From: Gemella sp.
GTDB lineage: Bacteria > Bacillota > Bacilli > Staphylococcales > Gemellaceae
Assembly (NCBI GenBank): GCA_030529855.1
Contig: JAUMWC010000009.1
Location: forward strand, 1 to 55,558
Direction: 5' to 3'
DNA length: 55,558 bases
The translations under genes and the position numbers were made by a program. The notes beneath the pieces are model-generated. The model worked only from the letters and a program-made list of their open reading frames with translations, had not been told where the DNA came from and did not search any database. How positions within the stretch are numbered: the stretch's first letter is position 1; each line of letters begins with the position of its first letter. Of this stretch, positions 14,231 through 23,006 are shown piece by piece.

Positions 14231-17086
14231 ATGACAAATTTAAGTTTTGAAGATTCTCTGATGGAGTCTTTACGTTTTTCATTTATTGATAAAAATATAG
14301 AAGTAAATAACTCATTTTCTCCCAAGGTTCTTATTAATAATCCTATGGAGAAAAAATTTGTACTTACTGATTTGCAGGATGAATTATCTAAGAGTCAGGC
14401 TTTTTATTTTTCAGTAGCTTTTATTACTAAAGCTGGATTAGCTCTTATAAAATCACAACTTTCTGATTTGGCAGATAAGAATATTAAGGGGAAAATTATC
14501 ATTTCTCCTTATCTTGATTTTAATGCACCGGACGCTATGCGAGAGCTATTAAAATTGCAGAATGTAGAAGTTAGAATTAGTCCTAGAGAATTACAATTAC
14601 ACTCTAAGTACTATCTTCTCGAACAAGAATATAAGCAGGTTTTAATTTCGGGTTCTTCTAATTTAACAGCTACTGCTTTAAAGACAAATTACGAATGGAA
14701 TATTAAATTAACATCTACGAATCAAGGAGATATTGTCGCTAAGACAAAAGAAGAGTTTGATAGGGTTTGGTCTTTATCTCAACCTTTAACAGAAAGTGTA
14801 ATTGAGGAATACGCTAGTCAAAGACAAACTATGCAAGTAGTAAGTCAGCCAGTTGTTACAAGTAATATTATCAGGGCAAATGCTATGCAGGAGAAAGCTC
14901 TTGAAGCACTAGAAAGTATTAGGAAAAAAGGTCAGTCTAAAGCTATGGTAATAAGTGCAACTGGAACAGGTAAGACTTATCTAGCCGCTTTAGATGTGAA
15001 AAATTATAATCCTAAGAAAATGTTATTTTTAGTACATAGGGAACAGATTTTAAACAAGGCTTTAGAAAGTTTTAAAAATGTATTAGGTTTTGATGACAAT
15101 CAAGCCTTACTTTATAAAGCAGGTGCTAGTACAGATAATAAGCAGTATATCTTTGCAACAATTCAGACCTTATCTAGAGATGAACATCTGAAAAAATTCG
15201 CTAAGGATGAATTTGATTATATTTTGATAGATGAAGTTCATAAGGCTGGGGCAGAGTCATATAAGAAAGTTATTTCATATTTTGAACCAAAATTTTTACT
15301 AGGTATGACTGCAACACCAGAGAGAACAGATGGTCAAAATATTTATGAATTATTTGATTATAATATAGCTTATGAAATAAGATTACAAGAAGCTTTGGAT
15401 AATGATTTGCTATGTCCATTTATCTACTTTGGAGTTACTGATATATCTCTAAATGGTAAGTTACTAGATGAGAATGAATCATTTGATAAATTAGTTTCCC
15501 AGGAACGTGTTAGACATATCATAAATAAAATAGACTATTATGGCTATAGTGGAGACAAGGTTAGGGGATTAATCTTTTGCTCAAGCAAGGAAGAAGCTTA
15601 CGGATTGTCAGATGAATTAAACAAGCATGGTTATAAGACTAGGGCACTAAGTGGAGATGATTCGCAAAAAACTAGGGAAGAAGTAGTTAGGTCTTTAGAA
15701 AAGGGAGAATTAGACTACATTCTTACTGTTGATATTTTCAATGAAGGTATAGATATACCAAGTGTTAATCAAGTTGTTATGCTTAGAAATACTCAATCAA
15801 GTATAGTATTTGTTCAGCAATTAGGGCGTGGACTTAGAAAACACTCTAGTAAGGAATATGTTACGATAATTGACTTTATAGGTAATTATAAAAATAACTA
15901 TATGATTCCTATTGCCTTATTTGGGGATAATTCTATGAATAAGGATACTTACAGAAGACTATTAATGCAGTCATCAAGTCTAGCTGGATTAACAACTGTT
16001 AATTTTGAAGAAATAGCTAGAGAGCAGATATTTAAGTCTATTACTAATACTAATTTATCTAATGTAAAATTATTGCGTGACGCATTTGTAGATTTACAGA
16101 ATAGACTAGGAAGAGTGCCTTATTTGGTAGATTTTTTAGAAAGTAATTCTTTAGACGTAAGTGTATTTTTTGAAAAGACTGCTTTTAAAAATTATGCAGA
16201 TGTAATTAATAAATTTTCTAATGAAAAAATATCTTTATCAGAGATAGAAGAAAGGTACTTGTCATATATAACTTTTGAAGTCTTAGCTGGTAAGAGAAAA
16301 CACGAACTTATTTTATTAAAAGAATTAGTGGAGAATAAAGGAACTATTAGTAAGAGATATTGTCTTGATTTATTAGAAGGTCAAGGGTTAGCAACTGAAG
16401 ATCTGACGATAAAATCAGTAGAAGGAATACTAAATCTTAAATTTTTAAAACAAATGGAAGTTAAGAAGTTTGGTCAAGTGCCACTTGTAGATTTAGTAGG
16501 AGAGAATTATCAGTTACATAAAGATATAGAAAAGTCATTAGAAGAGTCTAGTGAGTATAGGAAGTTATTTTTAGATGTTATAGAAGCGGGACTAATAAAA
16601 TCAAAAGATTATCCAGATTTATTAACATTAGGTCAAAAATATTCACGTAGAGAAGTACTTAAGTATCTAAATATCTCAAAAGATGAGCCAGCTCTAAAAA
16701 CAGGTGGATACAAAGTTGATAAAGAAACAAATACTTGTCCTATGTTTGTAACTTATAATAAGAGTGAAATTACTTTTAATAAGATTAGTTATGATAATGA
16801 ATTTATTAACGATACTAATTTGGTATATTTTTCAAAGAATAAGAGAAATATGTCATCACCAGATGTGTCTTATATGTTAGATTCTGAGAATAATGGATTG
16901 AGATTCGAGTTATTTGTGATTAAAGATAATTCAGAAGCAAGAGAGTTTTACTACCTAGGTCCAATGACTTACGTAAAAGACAGTGCTACAGAATTAACGA
17001 TAGAAGGAGATTCTGTGGTGAGAATGATTTTCGCATTGCAGAAACCAGTGGAAGAAAGCCTGTTTAAGTATTTGACTGGTAAATAA
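14231..17086 (+). CDS. PLD-domain DEAD/DEAH helicase with DUF3427
   Basis: The 951-residue protein joins several domains. An N-terminal phospholipase-D-like nuclease domain has HSK (His124, Lys126) and GSSN (141-144), with Glu131 where HKD enzymes usually have Asp. An SF2 helicase follows, with Walker A ATGTGKT (243-249), Walker B DEVH (334-337), motif III-like GMTATPERTDG and motif VI QLGRGLRKHSS. A long C-terminal DUF3427-type region follows. Such proteins resemble the restriction subunit of Type III/I helicases but lack a methylase partner. It is followed after 72 nt by an Mrr endonuclease, so a role in foreign-DNA restriction or DNA repair is plausible but unproven. Confidence 0.9.
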   Translation: MTNLSFEDSLMESLRFSFIDKNIEVNNSFSPKVLINNPMEKKFVLTDLQDELSKSQAFYFSVAFITKAGLALIKSQLSDLADKNIKGKIIISPYLDFNAPDAMRELLKLQNVEVRISPRELQLHSKYYLLEQEYKQVLISGSSNLTATALKTNYEWNIKLTSTNQGDIVAKTKEEFDRVWSLSQPLTESVIEEYASQRQTMQVVSQPVVTSNIIRANAMQEKALEALESIRKKGQSKAMVISATGTGKTYLAALDVKNYNPKKMLFLVHREQILNKALESFKNVLGFDDNQALLYKAGASTDNKQYIFATIQTLSRDEHLKKFAKDEFDYILIDEVHKAGAESYKKVISYFEPKFLLGMTATPERTDGQNIYELFDYNIAYEIRLQEALDNDLLCPFIYFGVTDISLNGKLLDENESFDKLVSQERVRHIINKIDYYGYSGDKVRGLIFCSSKEEAYGLSDELNKHGYKTRALSGDDSQKTREEVVRSLEKGELDYILTVDIFNEGIDIPSVNQVVMLRNTQSSIVFVQQLGRGLRKHSSKEYVTIIDFIGNYKNNYMIPIALFGDNSMNKDTYRRLLMQSSSLAGLTTVNFEEIAREQIFKSITNTNLSNVKLLRDAFVDLQNRLGRVPYLVDFLESNSLDVSVFFEKTAFKNYADVINKFSNEKISLSEIEERYLSYITFEVLAGKRKHELILLKELVENKGTISKRYCLDLLEGQGLATEDLTIKSVEGILNLKFLKQMEVKKFGQVPLVDLVGENYQLHKDIEKSLEESSEYRKLFLDVIEAGLIKSKDYPDLLTLGQKYSRREVLKYLNISKDEPALKTGGYKVDKETNTCPMFVTYNKSEITFNKISYDNEFINDTNLVYFSKNKRNMSSPDVSYMLDSENNGLRFELFVIKDNSEAREFYYLGPMTYVKDSATELTIEGDSVVRMIFALQKPVEESLFKYLTGK

Positions 17087-17158
17087 AAAGAATATTGATA
17101 TTTCTTTATTTATATTTTATTATATAAGTGAGTGAAATTAAGAGAAGGAGCAGGAATA

Positions 17159-18073
17159 ATGGCTATACCAAAATATAATGAATTTTTTCCATATTTTATA
17201 GACTTTTTGTCTGATGGTGAGATACATACACTTAATGAAGTAAGAGATTATTGTTTATCTACAATGGATTTAACTGAAGAAGAAAAAGAAGAAAAACTAC
17301 CAAGTGGGAAAAATATAATAAGTGACCGTATTGGTTGGGCTAGAACATATTTGAAAAAAGCAGGACTAATTGAAAGTCCAAGTCGTGCAAAATTTCAAAT
17401 TACAGATTTAGGTCTAGAAGCCTATAGAAATGGTTCTGAAAAAATTACTTTGTCATATTTGAATCAATACGAATCATTTAGAGAATTTTTTAGAACTCCT
17501 AAAAAATCTTCAACTGAAGCAGAGTCAAAAACAGAAATCATTGATGAACAAATAAGTCCAATAGAAAACATAGAAAATTCTATTGAAATACTAAATAAAA
17601 ATCTTGCAGACGATTTGATGACAGAGATATTAAAAATGTCTCCATATGATTTTGAACACTTAGTAGTGGAATTATTAGTGAAGATGGGATATGGAAAACT
17701 AAGAAAAGATTCTGTGACTAAAAAATCTGGAGATGAAGGAATTGATGGTATTGTTTCTGCTGATAGATTAGGTTTTGAATCAATTTATGTTCAAGCTAAA
17801 AAATGGCAGCCGGACTCTGTTGTAGGAAGACCTGATGTTCAGAAATTTGTCGGAGCTTTAGTGGGACAAGGGGCAATGAAGGGTGTTTTTATAACTAGTG
17901 CTAGATTTAGTAAAGAAGCAACAGAATTTGCAGGAAAACAACTTCATCAAAAAGTTGTATTAATCGATGGAGAAGAACTAACAAGACTACTAATTGAATA
18001 TAATATTGGAGTATCAGAATATCAAGTTTATAAAGTTAAGAAATTAGATTCTGATTACTTTAATGGGGAATAA
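17159..18073 (+). CDS. Mrr-type restriction endonuclease
   Basis: The start is ATG 17159 (MAIPKYNEFF), with AAGGAG 8 nt upstream (17145-17150); the open frame extends to GTG 17132 without support. The 304-residue protein has an N-terminal winged-helix Mrr_N domain (about 1-100), a linker, and a PD-(D/E)xK Mrr catalytic domain (about 155-285). Catalytic residues appear in GDEGIDG (Asp196) and YVQAKKW (Gln212-Ala-Lys214). Mrr enzymes are Type IV: they cut DNA carrying foreign methylation. Its place directly after the PLD helicase suggests joint function. A terminator follows its stop. Confidence 0.92.
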   Translation: MAIPKYNEFFPYFIDFLSDGEIHTLNEVRDYCLSTMDLTEEEKEEKLPSGKNIISDRIGWARTYLKKAGLIESPSRAKFQITDLGLEAYRNGSEKITLSYLNQYESFREFFRTPKKSSTEAESKTEIIDEQISPIENIENSIEILNKNLADDLMTEILKMSPYDFEHLVVELLVKMGYGKLRKDSVTKKSGDEGIDGIVSADRLGFESIYVQAKKWQPDSVVGRPDVQKFVGALVGQGAMKGVFITSARFSKEATEFAGKQLHQKVVLIDGEELTRLLIEYNIGVSEYQVYKVKKLDSDYFNGE

Positions 18074-18077
18074 AATG

Positions 18078-18105
18078 CCAACCTTTTTAGGTTGGTTTTA
18101 TTTTT
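18078..18105 (+). terminator. Terminator after the Mrr gene
   Basis: CCAACC (18078-18083) and GGTTGG (18090-18095) form a stem with a 6-nt loop and the tail TTTTATTTTT. A TATAAT at 18116-18121 just beyond may be the -10 of the next gene. Confidence 0.85.
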
Positions 18106-18151
18106 ACATATATAGTATAATGAATTGTTAAATAAAACAATGGAGAAAAAT

Positions 18152-18823
18152 ATGGAAGAAACATTATATAAAAAATTAAAAATGGAAAGCTTTGATAAAA
18201 AAGTTATATTCAAATCCGCTAAGGAGAATGACACAGCATTCGATGGTATAGAATTAGAAAAGTACAAAAATGGTAAAGTAGATTTAGCAATTGCCTACGT
18301 ATACACTCTGGACGAGATGAAGGATACTGTTTTGGCTTTATCTAAAGATTCTATTTTAGAAGAAAATGGGGTAGTATTTTTACTTTATCCGAAAAATAAA
18401 AATAAATTGAATTATGAAGCTATTCATAGAGATTCAATTCATCCGCATTTGAAAATAAGCAAAGAAACAGGGTATATGGAGACAACTGAGTATAAATTTA
18501 ATAGGATGCTAGCTTTAGATGATAACTATACTTTATTAGCAGTTAAACATATACCATTAAGTAAAGATAAAAAGAAAACTTCATCTTCTGCAAAAGTAGC
18601 TGATTATACAGACAAAATAGTGGAAGTTGAAACATATTTACAAGCATATCCAAAACAGCTTGAATTTTATAAAACTTTAACTCCTGGTTATCAAAAAGAT
18701 TGGGCTAGATACATCTATTCTGCTAAAACAGAAAAAACTATAACTAAAAGACAGGAAGAAATGGTTGATATCTTAGGACAAGGTTTCAAGACTAAACAAC
18801 TATTTAGAGAAGGTAAGAAATAA
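18152..18823 (+). CDS. DUF3052-like plus YdeI/OmpD-associated C-terminal domain protein
   Basis: ATG 18152 is chosen because GGAG (18142-18145) sits 6 nt before it; in-frame starts at 18125 and 18140 lack a site. The 223-residue protein has two parts. The N-terminal part (about 1-130, with ENGVVFLLYPKN and RDSIHPHL) resembles DUF3052. The C-terminal part (about 150-223, PGYQKDWARYIYSAKTEKT) matches the YdeI/OmpD-associated C-terminal domain. No enzymatic motif is visible. It has its own likely promoter and terminator. YdeI-like proteins are linked to peptide or bacteriocin stress in some bacteria, but function here is unknown. Confidence 0.72.
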   Translation: MEETLYKKLKMESFDKKVIFKSAKENDTAFDGIELEKYKNGKVDLAIAYVYTLDEMKDTVLALSKDSILEENGVVFLLYPKNKNKLNYEAIHRDSIHPHLKISKETGYMETTEYKFNRMLALDDNYTLLAVKHIPLSKDKKKTSSSAKVADYTDKIVEVETYLQAYPKQLEFYKTLTPGYQKDWARYIYSAKTEKTITKRQEEMVDILGQGFKTKQLFREGKK

Positions 18824-18828
18824 AAATA

Positions 18829-18862
18829 AAACCCAGCCGAAATTTAGGCTGGGTTTATTTTT
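18829..18862. terminator. Bidirectional terminator
   Basis: AAACCCAGCC (18829-18838) and GGCTGGGTTT (18847-18856) form a G+C-rich stem with an 8-nt loop, with T-tract on the right and A-tract on the left. It lies between the convergent YdeI-like gene and treC. Confidence 0.9.
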
Positions 18863-20483
18863 ATATTAAAATTGCTAGTGACTCATAAGGTCTTAATGTG
18901 ATTGTTTTTTCGACTATTGAATCTTCATAGTTTGATAGTAATAATTCACCATTAGCAAATTCTTCATCAATTTCAAGAGTAGTTTCTTTATCGAAGAAGT
19001 TATTTAACACTAATAATCTTTGTCCTTCATGCTCTCTTTCGAAAGCGTAGATTGAAGTAGATTCTTCAAATTTTGATTTATAAGAACCGTGACTTATTAT
19101 ATCTTTTTCTTTTCTTAATTTAATTAATTCTTGGTAGAATTTGAAAATTCTTCCTTTTTGTGATTTGGCTACATTTATTTCAGGGTAAGTTTCTGTAGGT
19201 TTAAGCCAAGGTCTAGCAGTAGTAAATCCAGCATTTGCTGAATTATCCCATTGCATAGGTGTTCTAGAATTATCTCTAGATTTAGCTTTGATAATTTTAA
19301 ATGCTGTTTCTTTGTCTAGACCATTGTCTAAAAGAATTTGGAAGGCATTATGTGATTCAACATCAACATAGTCAGAAATATCATCAAAGTTAGGATCTAG
19401 CATCCCAATTTCTTCTCCCATATAAACATAAGGAGTCCCCCTAGAAAGGTGGATAGAAGAAGCAAGCATAGTAGCTCCTTCTTCACGGAAGTCCTTAACA
19501 TTTACAAATCTGTTTAAGGCTCTTGGTTGGTCGTGGTTGTTCCAGAATAGGGCGCTCCAACCATCAGCATCACTCATAGCATTACCCCAGTCGTGGAATA
19601 ACTTTTGTAATTCTTTGAAGTCGAATTTAGCAAGAGTCCATTTTTGGCCATCAGCATAATCAACTTTTAAGTGGTGGAAGTTGAATACCATAGCTAATTC
19701 ATTGCTGCTAGGATTAGAATATTTTATACAATTTTCTATTGTAGTTGAACTCATCTCTCCAACTGTCATTGAATCTGAGTCTTGTCCGAAAGAATTAACA
19801 TTTAATTCTCTTAGATAATCGTGAGTAATTGGTTTATCTGTATACTCAGGCTTACCGTCCATTACTGGATTAGATTTTAATTCTTCATCTTTACCAATTA
19901 GGTTAATAACATCAAATCTAAAGTGTTTAATTCCTTTATCTCTCCAGAAGTTAACAATTTTCTGCATTTCTAGTCTAACTTCAGGATTTCTCCAGTTTAA
20001 ATCAGCTTGTGTCTTGTCGAATAGGTGAAGATAGTAGTAATCTGTATCTCCAAATTTAGACCAAGCAAGTCCACCAAATTTTGATTGCCAATCTGTAGTT
20101 TCTTTTCTTAGAATGAAGTAATCTTGATATTTTTTATCTCCTGCTAATGCTTTTTGAAACCATTCATGGTCTGTAGAACAGTGGTTTAGTACCATATCAA
20201 GCATAAGTTCCATACCGTGATCTTTGGCTTTAGTTACTAATTTATCAAAATCTTCCATTGTTCCAAATAGTGGATTGATTGCTTTATAATCAGCAACGTC
20301 ATAACCATTGTCTCTTTGCGGGCTAGGGTAGAATGGGTTTAGCCATAAAACATCTACTCCTAAATCTTTTAAATAAGGTAGTTTTTCAATTATTCCATTT
20401 AAATCTCCAATACCATTACCAGTAGTATCTTTAAATGATTTTGGATAAATTTGATATACAATTTTTTTCTTGTCGAAAGTCAT
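18861..20483 (-). CDS. treC: Trehalose-6-phosphate hydrolase
   Basis: The 540-residue GH13 enzyme has IVYQIYPKSFKDTTGNGIGDLNGI at its start. The catalytic nucleophile lies in FRFDVINL, the acid in VGEMSSTT and the third Asp in NNHDQPRA. VGEMSSTT followed by NCIKYSNPSSNEL is characteristic of phosphotrehalases rather than oligo-1,6-glucosidases. It cleaves cytosolic trehalose 6-phosphate into glucose and glucose 6-phosphate. It lies 96 nt downstream of the trehalose PTS gene on the same strand, with the regulator gene beyond. It has an AAAGGA site and no promoter of its own is evident, so co-transcription with treP is likely. Confidence 0.93.
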   Translation of the reverse strand: MTFDKKKIVYQIYPKSFKDTTGNGIGDLNGIIEKLPYLKDLGVDVLWLNPFYPSPQRDNGYDVADYKAINPLFGTMEDFDKLVTKAKDHGMELMLDMVLNHCSTDHEWFQKALAGDKKYQDYFILRKETTDWQSKFGGLAWSKFGDTDYYYLHLFDKTQADLNWRNPEVRLEMQKIVNFWRDKGIKHFRFDVINLIGKDEELKSNPVMDGKPEYTDKPITHDYLRELNVNSFGQDSDSMTVGEMSSTTIENCIKYSNPSSNELAMVFNFHHLKVDYADGQKWTLAKFDFKELQKLFHDWGNAMSDADGWSALFWNNHDQPRALNRFVNVKDFREEGATMLASSIHLSRGTPYVYMGEEIGMLDPNFDDISDYVDVESHNAFQILLDNGLDKETAFKIIKAKSRDNSRTPMQWDNSANAGFTTARPWLKPTETYPEINVAKSQKGRIFKFYQELIKLRKEKDIISHGSYKSKFEESTSIYAFEREHEGQRLLVLNNFFDKETTLEIDEEFANGELLLSNYEDSIVEKTITLRPYESLAILI

Positions 20484-20521
20484 TATTTTTGTCCTTTCTT
20501 ACTTTGTTTTTATATGAATTA

Positions 20522-20558
20522 ATGGATAAGCTACAGTGTATCTGTAAAACTTATCCAT
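20522..20558 (-). promoter_or_regulatory. Stem-loop between treP and treC
   Basis: ATGGATAAG (20522-20530) pairs with CTTATCCAT (20550-20558), with an inner TACAG/CTGTA pair. No T-tract follows on the minus strand, so it is probably an mRNA processing or stabilising element that uncouples treP and treC levels, not a terminator. Confidence 0.55.
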
Positions 20559-20579
20559 CAATATCTAATATTATTTTAA

Positions 20580-22061
20580 TTATTTTTTCTTAAATAGTCC
20601 AGTCTTAGGCAAGATGAAAGTTAAAACGAATGGTATAACTATTGCTGCTGCCATAGCTGCTAAGAATGATCCCCAGTATGGAGATTGAATTGATAAGATA
20701 CCAGGTAGACCACCGATACCGATTGAGTTAGCTTTTACTCCTGCTGTAGTAGAGATAAGTGCAGCCACTGAAGATCCTGCCATTGCAGATACGAATGGAT
20801 ATACATATTTAATGTTAACTCCGAACATAGCTGGCTCAGTAACACCTAAGTAAGCTGAAATTGTAGCTGGCAGTGATACTTGAGATTCTTTCTTGTTAGA
20901 ACGGTTAGCGAAGTAGTAAGCAAATACTGCAGAACCTTGAGCAATGTTTGATAAAGCAATCATTGGCCATAATGAAGTTCCACCCATATCAGCGATTAAC
21001 TGTAAGTCGATTGCGTTTGACATATGGTGTAAACCTGTAATAACAAGTGGAGCATAGAATGCACCGAAAATTAAAGCGAATAACCAGTTGAATGAACCAG
21101 TAAGTCCTGCAAGAACTACATCAGATATCCATTGTCCAACAGTCCATCCGATTGGTCCTAATACTGTGTGAGCTAAAATAATAGCTGGTATTAATGATAA
21201 GAACGGAACTAAAATCATTGATAAAACTTCTGGTACGTATTTTCTCCAGAAAATTTCTAAGTAAGCTAGTGCTAGACCTGCAAGTAATGCTGGAAGAACT
21301 TGTGCTTGGTAACCAATTTTATCTACTGTAAAAAATCCAAAGTCCCAAGTCCACTTAGCAAGCATCGTTGCTTCATCAGTAGCTGTAACTGCATAAGCAT
21401 TTAATAATTGCGGAGAAACTAAACAGATTCCTAATACAATACCTAAAATCTGACTTGTTCCCATTTTACGAGTAACTGACCATACAATAGCAACTGGAAG
21501 GAAGTGGAATATAGCTTCACCAGGTAACCATAGGAAGTCATTTACACCGTGCCAGAATTTAGAAACATCTACAATTGTGTTGTAAATTGGTTCACCGTTA
21601 CCGTTAACTTGGGCAACACCTTTGACAACTTTTTGTCCAAGAGATTCCATTTGTACACCTTCTAAAAGGTTACGGAATCCAAGGATAAGACCACCAACGA
21701 TAATAGCTGGTAAAATAGGTGTGAAGATTTCTGCTAACATTGTCATTACACGTTGTAAGATGTTTTGGTTATTAGCAGCTACTGCTTTTGCTTCTTCTTT
21801 AGATACACCAGAAATTCCAGCGTAGCTTGTAAATTCATTGTAGAAGTTAGTAACATCATTTCCGATGATTACTTGGAATTGACCAGCGTTTGTGAAAGTT
21901 CCTTTTACTGAAGGAATATCTTCAATTTTTTTGATGTCTGGTTTTGATGTGTCAACTAGTACAAAACGTAGTCTAGTAACACAGTGTGTAAGTGCTGCGA
22001 TATTTTCTTTTCCACCGACAGCATCAAGTAGTGTTTTTATATCATCTCTATATTTGCTCAT
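20580..22061 (-). CDS. treP: PTS trehalose-specific EIIBC permease
   Basis: The 493-residue permease has an N-terminal EIIB domain with the phosphorylated Cys27 in THCVTRLRF and a linker to about residue 105. A multi-membrane glucose-family EIIC domain follows, with GITEPAMFGVN-type sequence (GVTEPAMFGVNIKY) near 395. No EIIA domain is fused, so phosphate must come from another EIIA. It takes up trehalose as trehalose 6-phosphate, the substrate of the adjacent treC product. The promoter region carries two TreR-like palindromes. AAGGAG precedes the ATG. Confidence 0.93.
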   Translation of the reverse strand: MSKYRDDIKTLLDAVGGKENIAALTHCVTRLRFVLVDTSKPDIKKIEDIPSVKGTFTNAGQFQVIIGNDVTNFYNEFTSYAGISGVSKEEAKAVAANNQNILQRVMTMLAEIFTPILPAIIVGGLILGFRNLLEGVQMESLGQKVVKGVAQVNGNGEPIYNTIVDVSKFWHGVNDFLWLPGEAIFHFLPVAIVWSVTRKMGTSQILGIVLGICLVSPQLLNAYAVTATDEATMLAKWTWDFGFFTVDKIGYQAQVLPALLAGLALAYLEIFWRKYVPEVLSMILVPFLSLIPAIILAHTVLGPIGWTVGQWISDVVLAGLTGSFNWLFALIFGAFYAPLVITGLHHMSNAIDLQLIADMGGTSLWPMIALSNIAQGSAVFAYYFANRSNKKESQVSLPATISAYLGVTEPAMFGVNIKYVYPFVSAMAGSSVAALISTTAGVKANSIGIGGLPGILSIQSPYWGSFLAAMAAAIVIPFVLTFILPKTGLFKKK

Positions 22062-22084
22062 ATAGGATCTCCTTTAAAGTTTAT

Positions 22085-22127
22085 TTGTATGATAATAATA
22101 TACAATATTTTTCACTTGTATGCAAGT
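22085..22127 (-). promoter_or_regulatory. treP promoter with two TreR-like operators
   Basis: On the minus strand, -35 TTGCAT (22120-22125), 17 bp and -10 TATATT (22097-22102). A near-palindrome ACTTGTATGCAAGT (22114-22127) covers the -35. A second inverted repeat TTGTAT-N9-ATACAA (22085-22105) covers the -10. Both resemble the TTGTATATACAA-type tre operator of Bacillus. Further TTGTATG half-sites lie nearer treR (about 22171 and 22216). Confidence 0.65.
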
Positions 22128-22256
22128 TGTTTGTTGAAAAAAATTAAAAATATGATAAAATAATTATAGTTGTATGTTTTAATGGCTACAAATAGTTAAA
22201 GTTACTTTAATTATTTGTATGTGTTTTATTGAACAAATAGAAAAGGAGTATGTAAT

Positions 22257-22973
22257 TTGAAAAAATATCAACAAATAGCTAAGGATTTAGAAAAAAAAAT
22301 AACAGAAGGAATTTATAAGGCAAATACCTACTTACCCAGTGAACATGCTTTAATGGAAGAATATGAAGTTTCTAGAGATACTGTAAGGAAGGCTTTGGTA
22401 GAATTAACTAATAGACATTTAATAAAAAAACAAAGGGGGGCGGGATCTAAAGTTATTGCACCTAAGAGAATAATGTTCCCAGTTTCGGAGCTTACTGGAT
22501 ATTCAGAGATAGTAGATTTACTAAATTTAGATTCCAAAACAAATGTTATTTCTATATCAGAAGAAATTATTACATCAGAAAACTCTAGATATACGGGTTT
22601 TTCGGTAGGAACAGAAGTTATTTATGTAGTCAGGCAAAGGGTTGTTGATGATATGGCTACTGTTTATGATATTGATTATTTTGATAAGTCAATAGTTCCA
22701 TCATTAACTAGAGAAATTGCGGAGACATCTATTTATAGTTATTTAGAAAATGAATTGAATCTAGATATAGATGTAGCTCAAAAAGAAATTACGATATCTA
22801 GTGTAAAAGATAGGGACAGATTATTATTAGATGTTGGAAAAGATAGACATGTAGTTTCAGTTAAATCAAAATCATTCTTGTCGAATCAAACACAATTTCA
22901 ATTTACAGAATCACGTCACAAGTTAGAGAGTTTTAGATTTATTGATTATGCGAAAAGGAACAAGAGAAAATAA
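22257..22973 (+). CDS. treR: GntR/HutC-family trehalose repressor
   Basis: Translation starts at TTG 22257: AAGGAG (22243-22248) is 8 nt upstream and the nearer ATG is followed at once by a stop codon. The 238-residue protein has a GntR winged helix (about 1-70; TYLPSEHALMEEYEVSRDTVRKAL) and a UTRA effector domain (about 85-230; FPVSELTGYSEI at its start). TreR represses the tre genes and is released by trehalose 6-phosphate. It is divergent from treP, and TreR-type palindromes lie in the shared region. Confidence 0.92.
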   Translation: MKKYQQIAKDLEKKITEGIYKANTYLPSEHALMEEYEVSRDTVRKALVELTNRHLIKKQRGAGSKVIAPKRIMFPVSELTGYSEIVDLLNLDSKTNVISISEEIITSENSRYTGFSVGTEVIYVVRQRVVDDMATVYDIDYFDKSIVPSLTREIAETSIYSYLENELNLDIDVAQKEITISSVKDRDRLLLDVGKDRHVVSVKSKSFLSNQTQFQFTESRHKLESFRFIDYAKRNKRK

Positions 22974-22976
22974 AAA

Positions 22977-23006
22977 ATACCAGCCTTTCATAGGCTGGTA
23001 TTTTTT
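22977..23006. terminator. Terminator after treR
   Basis: ATACCAGCC (22977-22985) and GGCTGGTAT (22993-23001) form a 9-bp stem with a 7-nt loop, followed by T6 overlapping the stop codon of the convergent broken gene. Confidence 0.9.
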
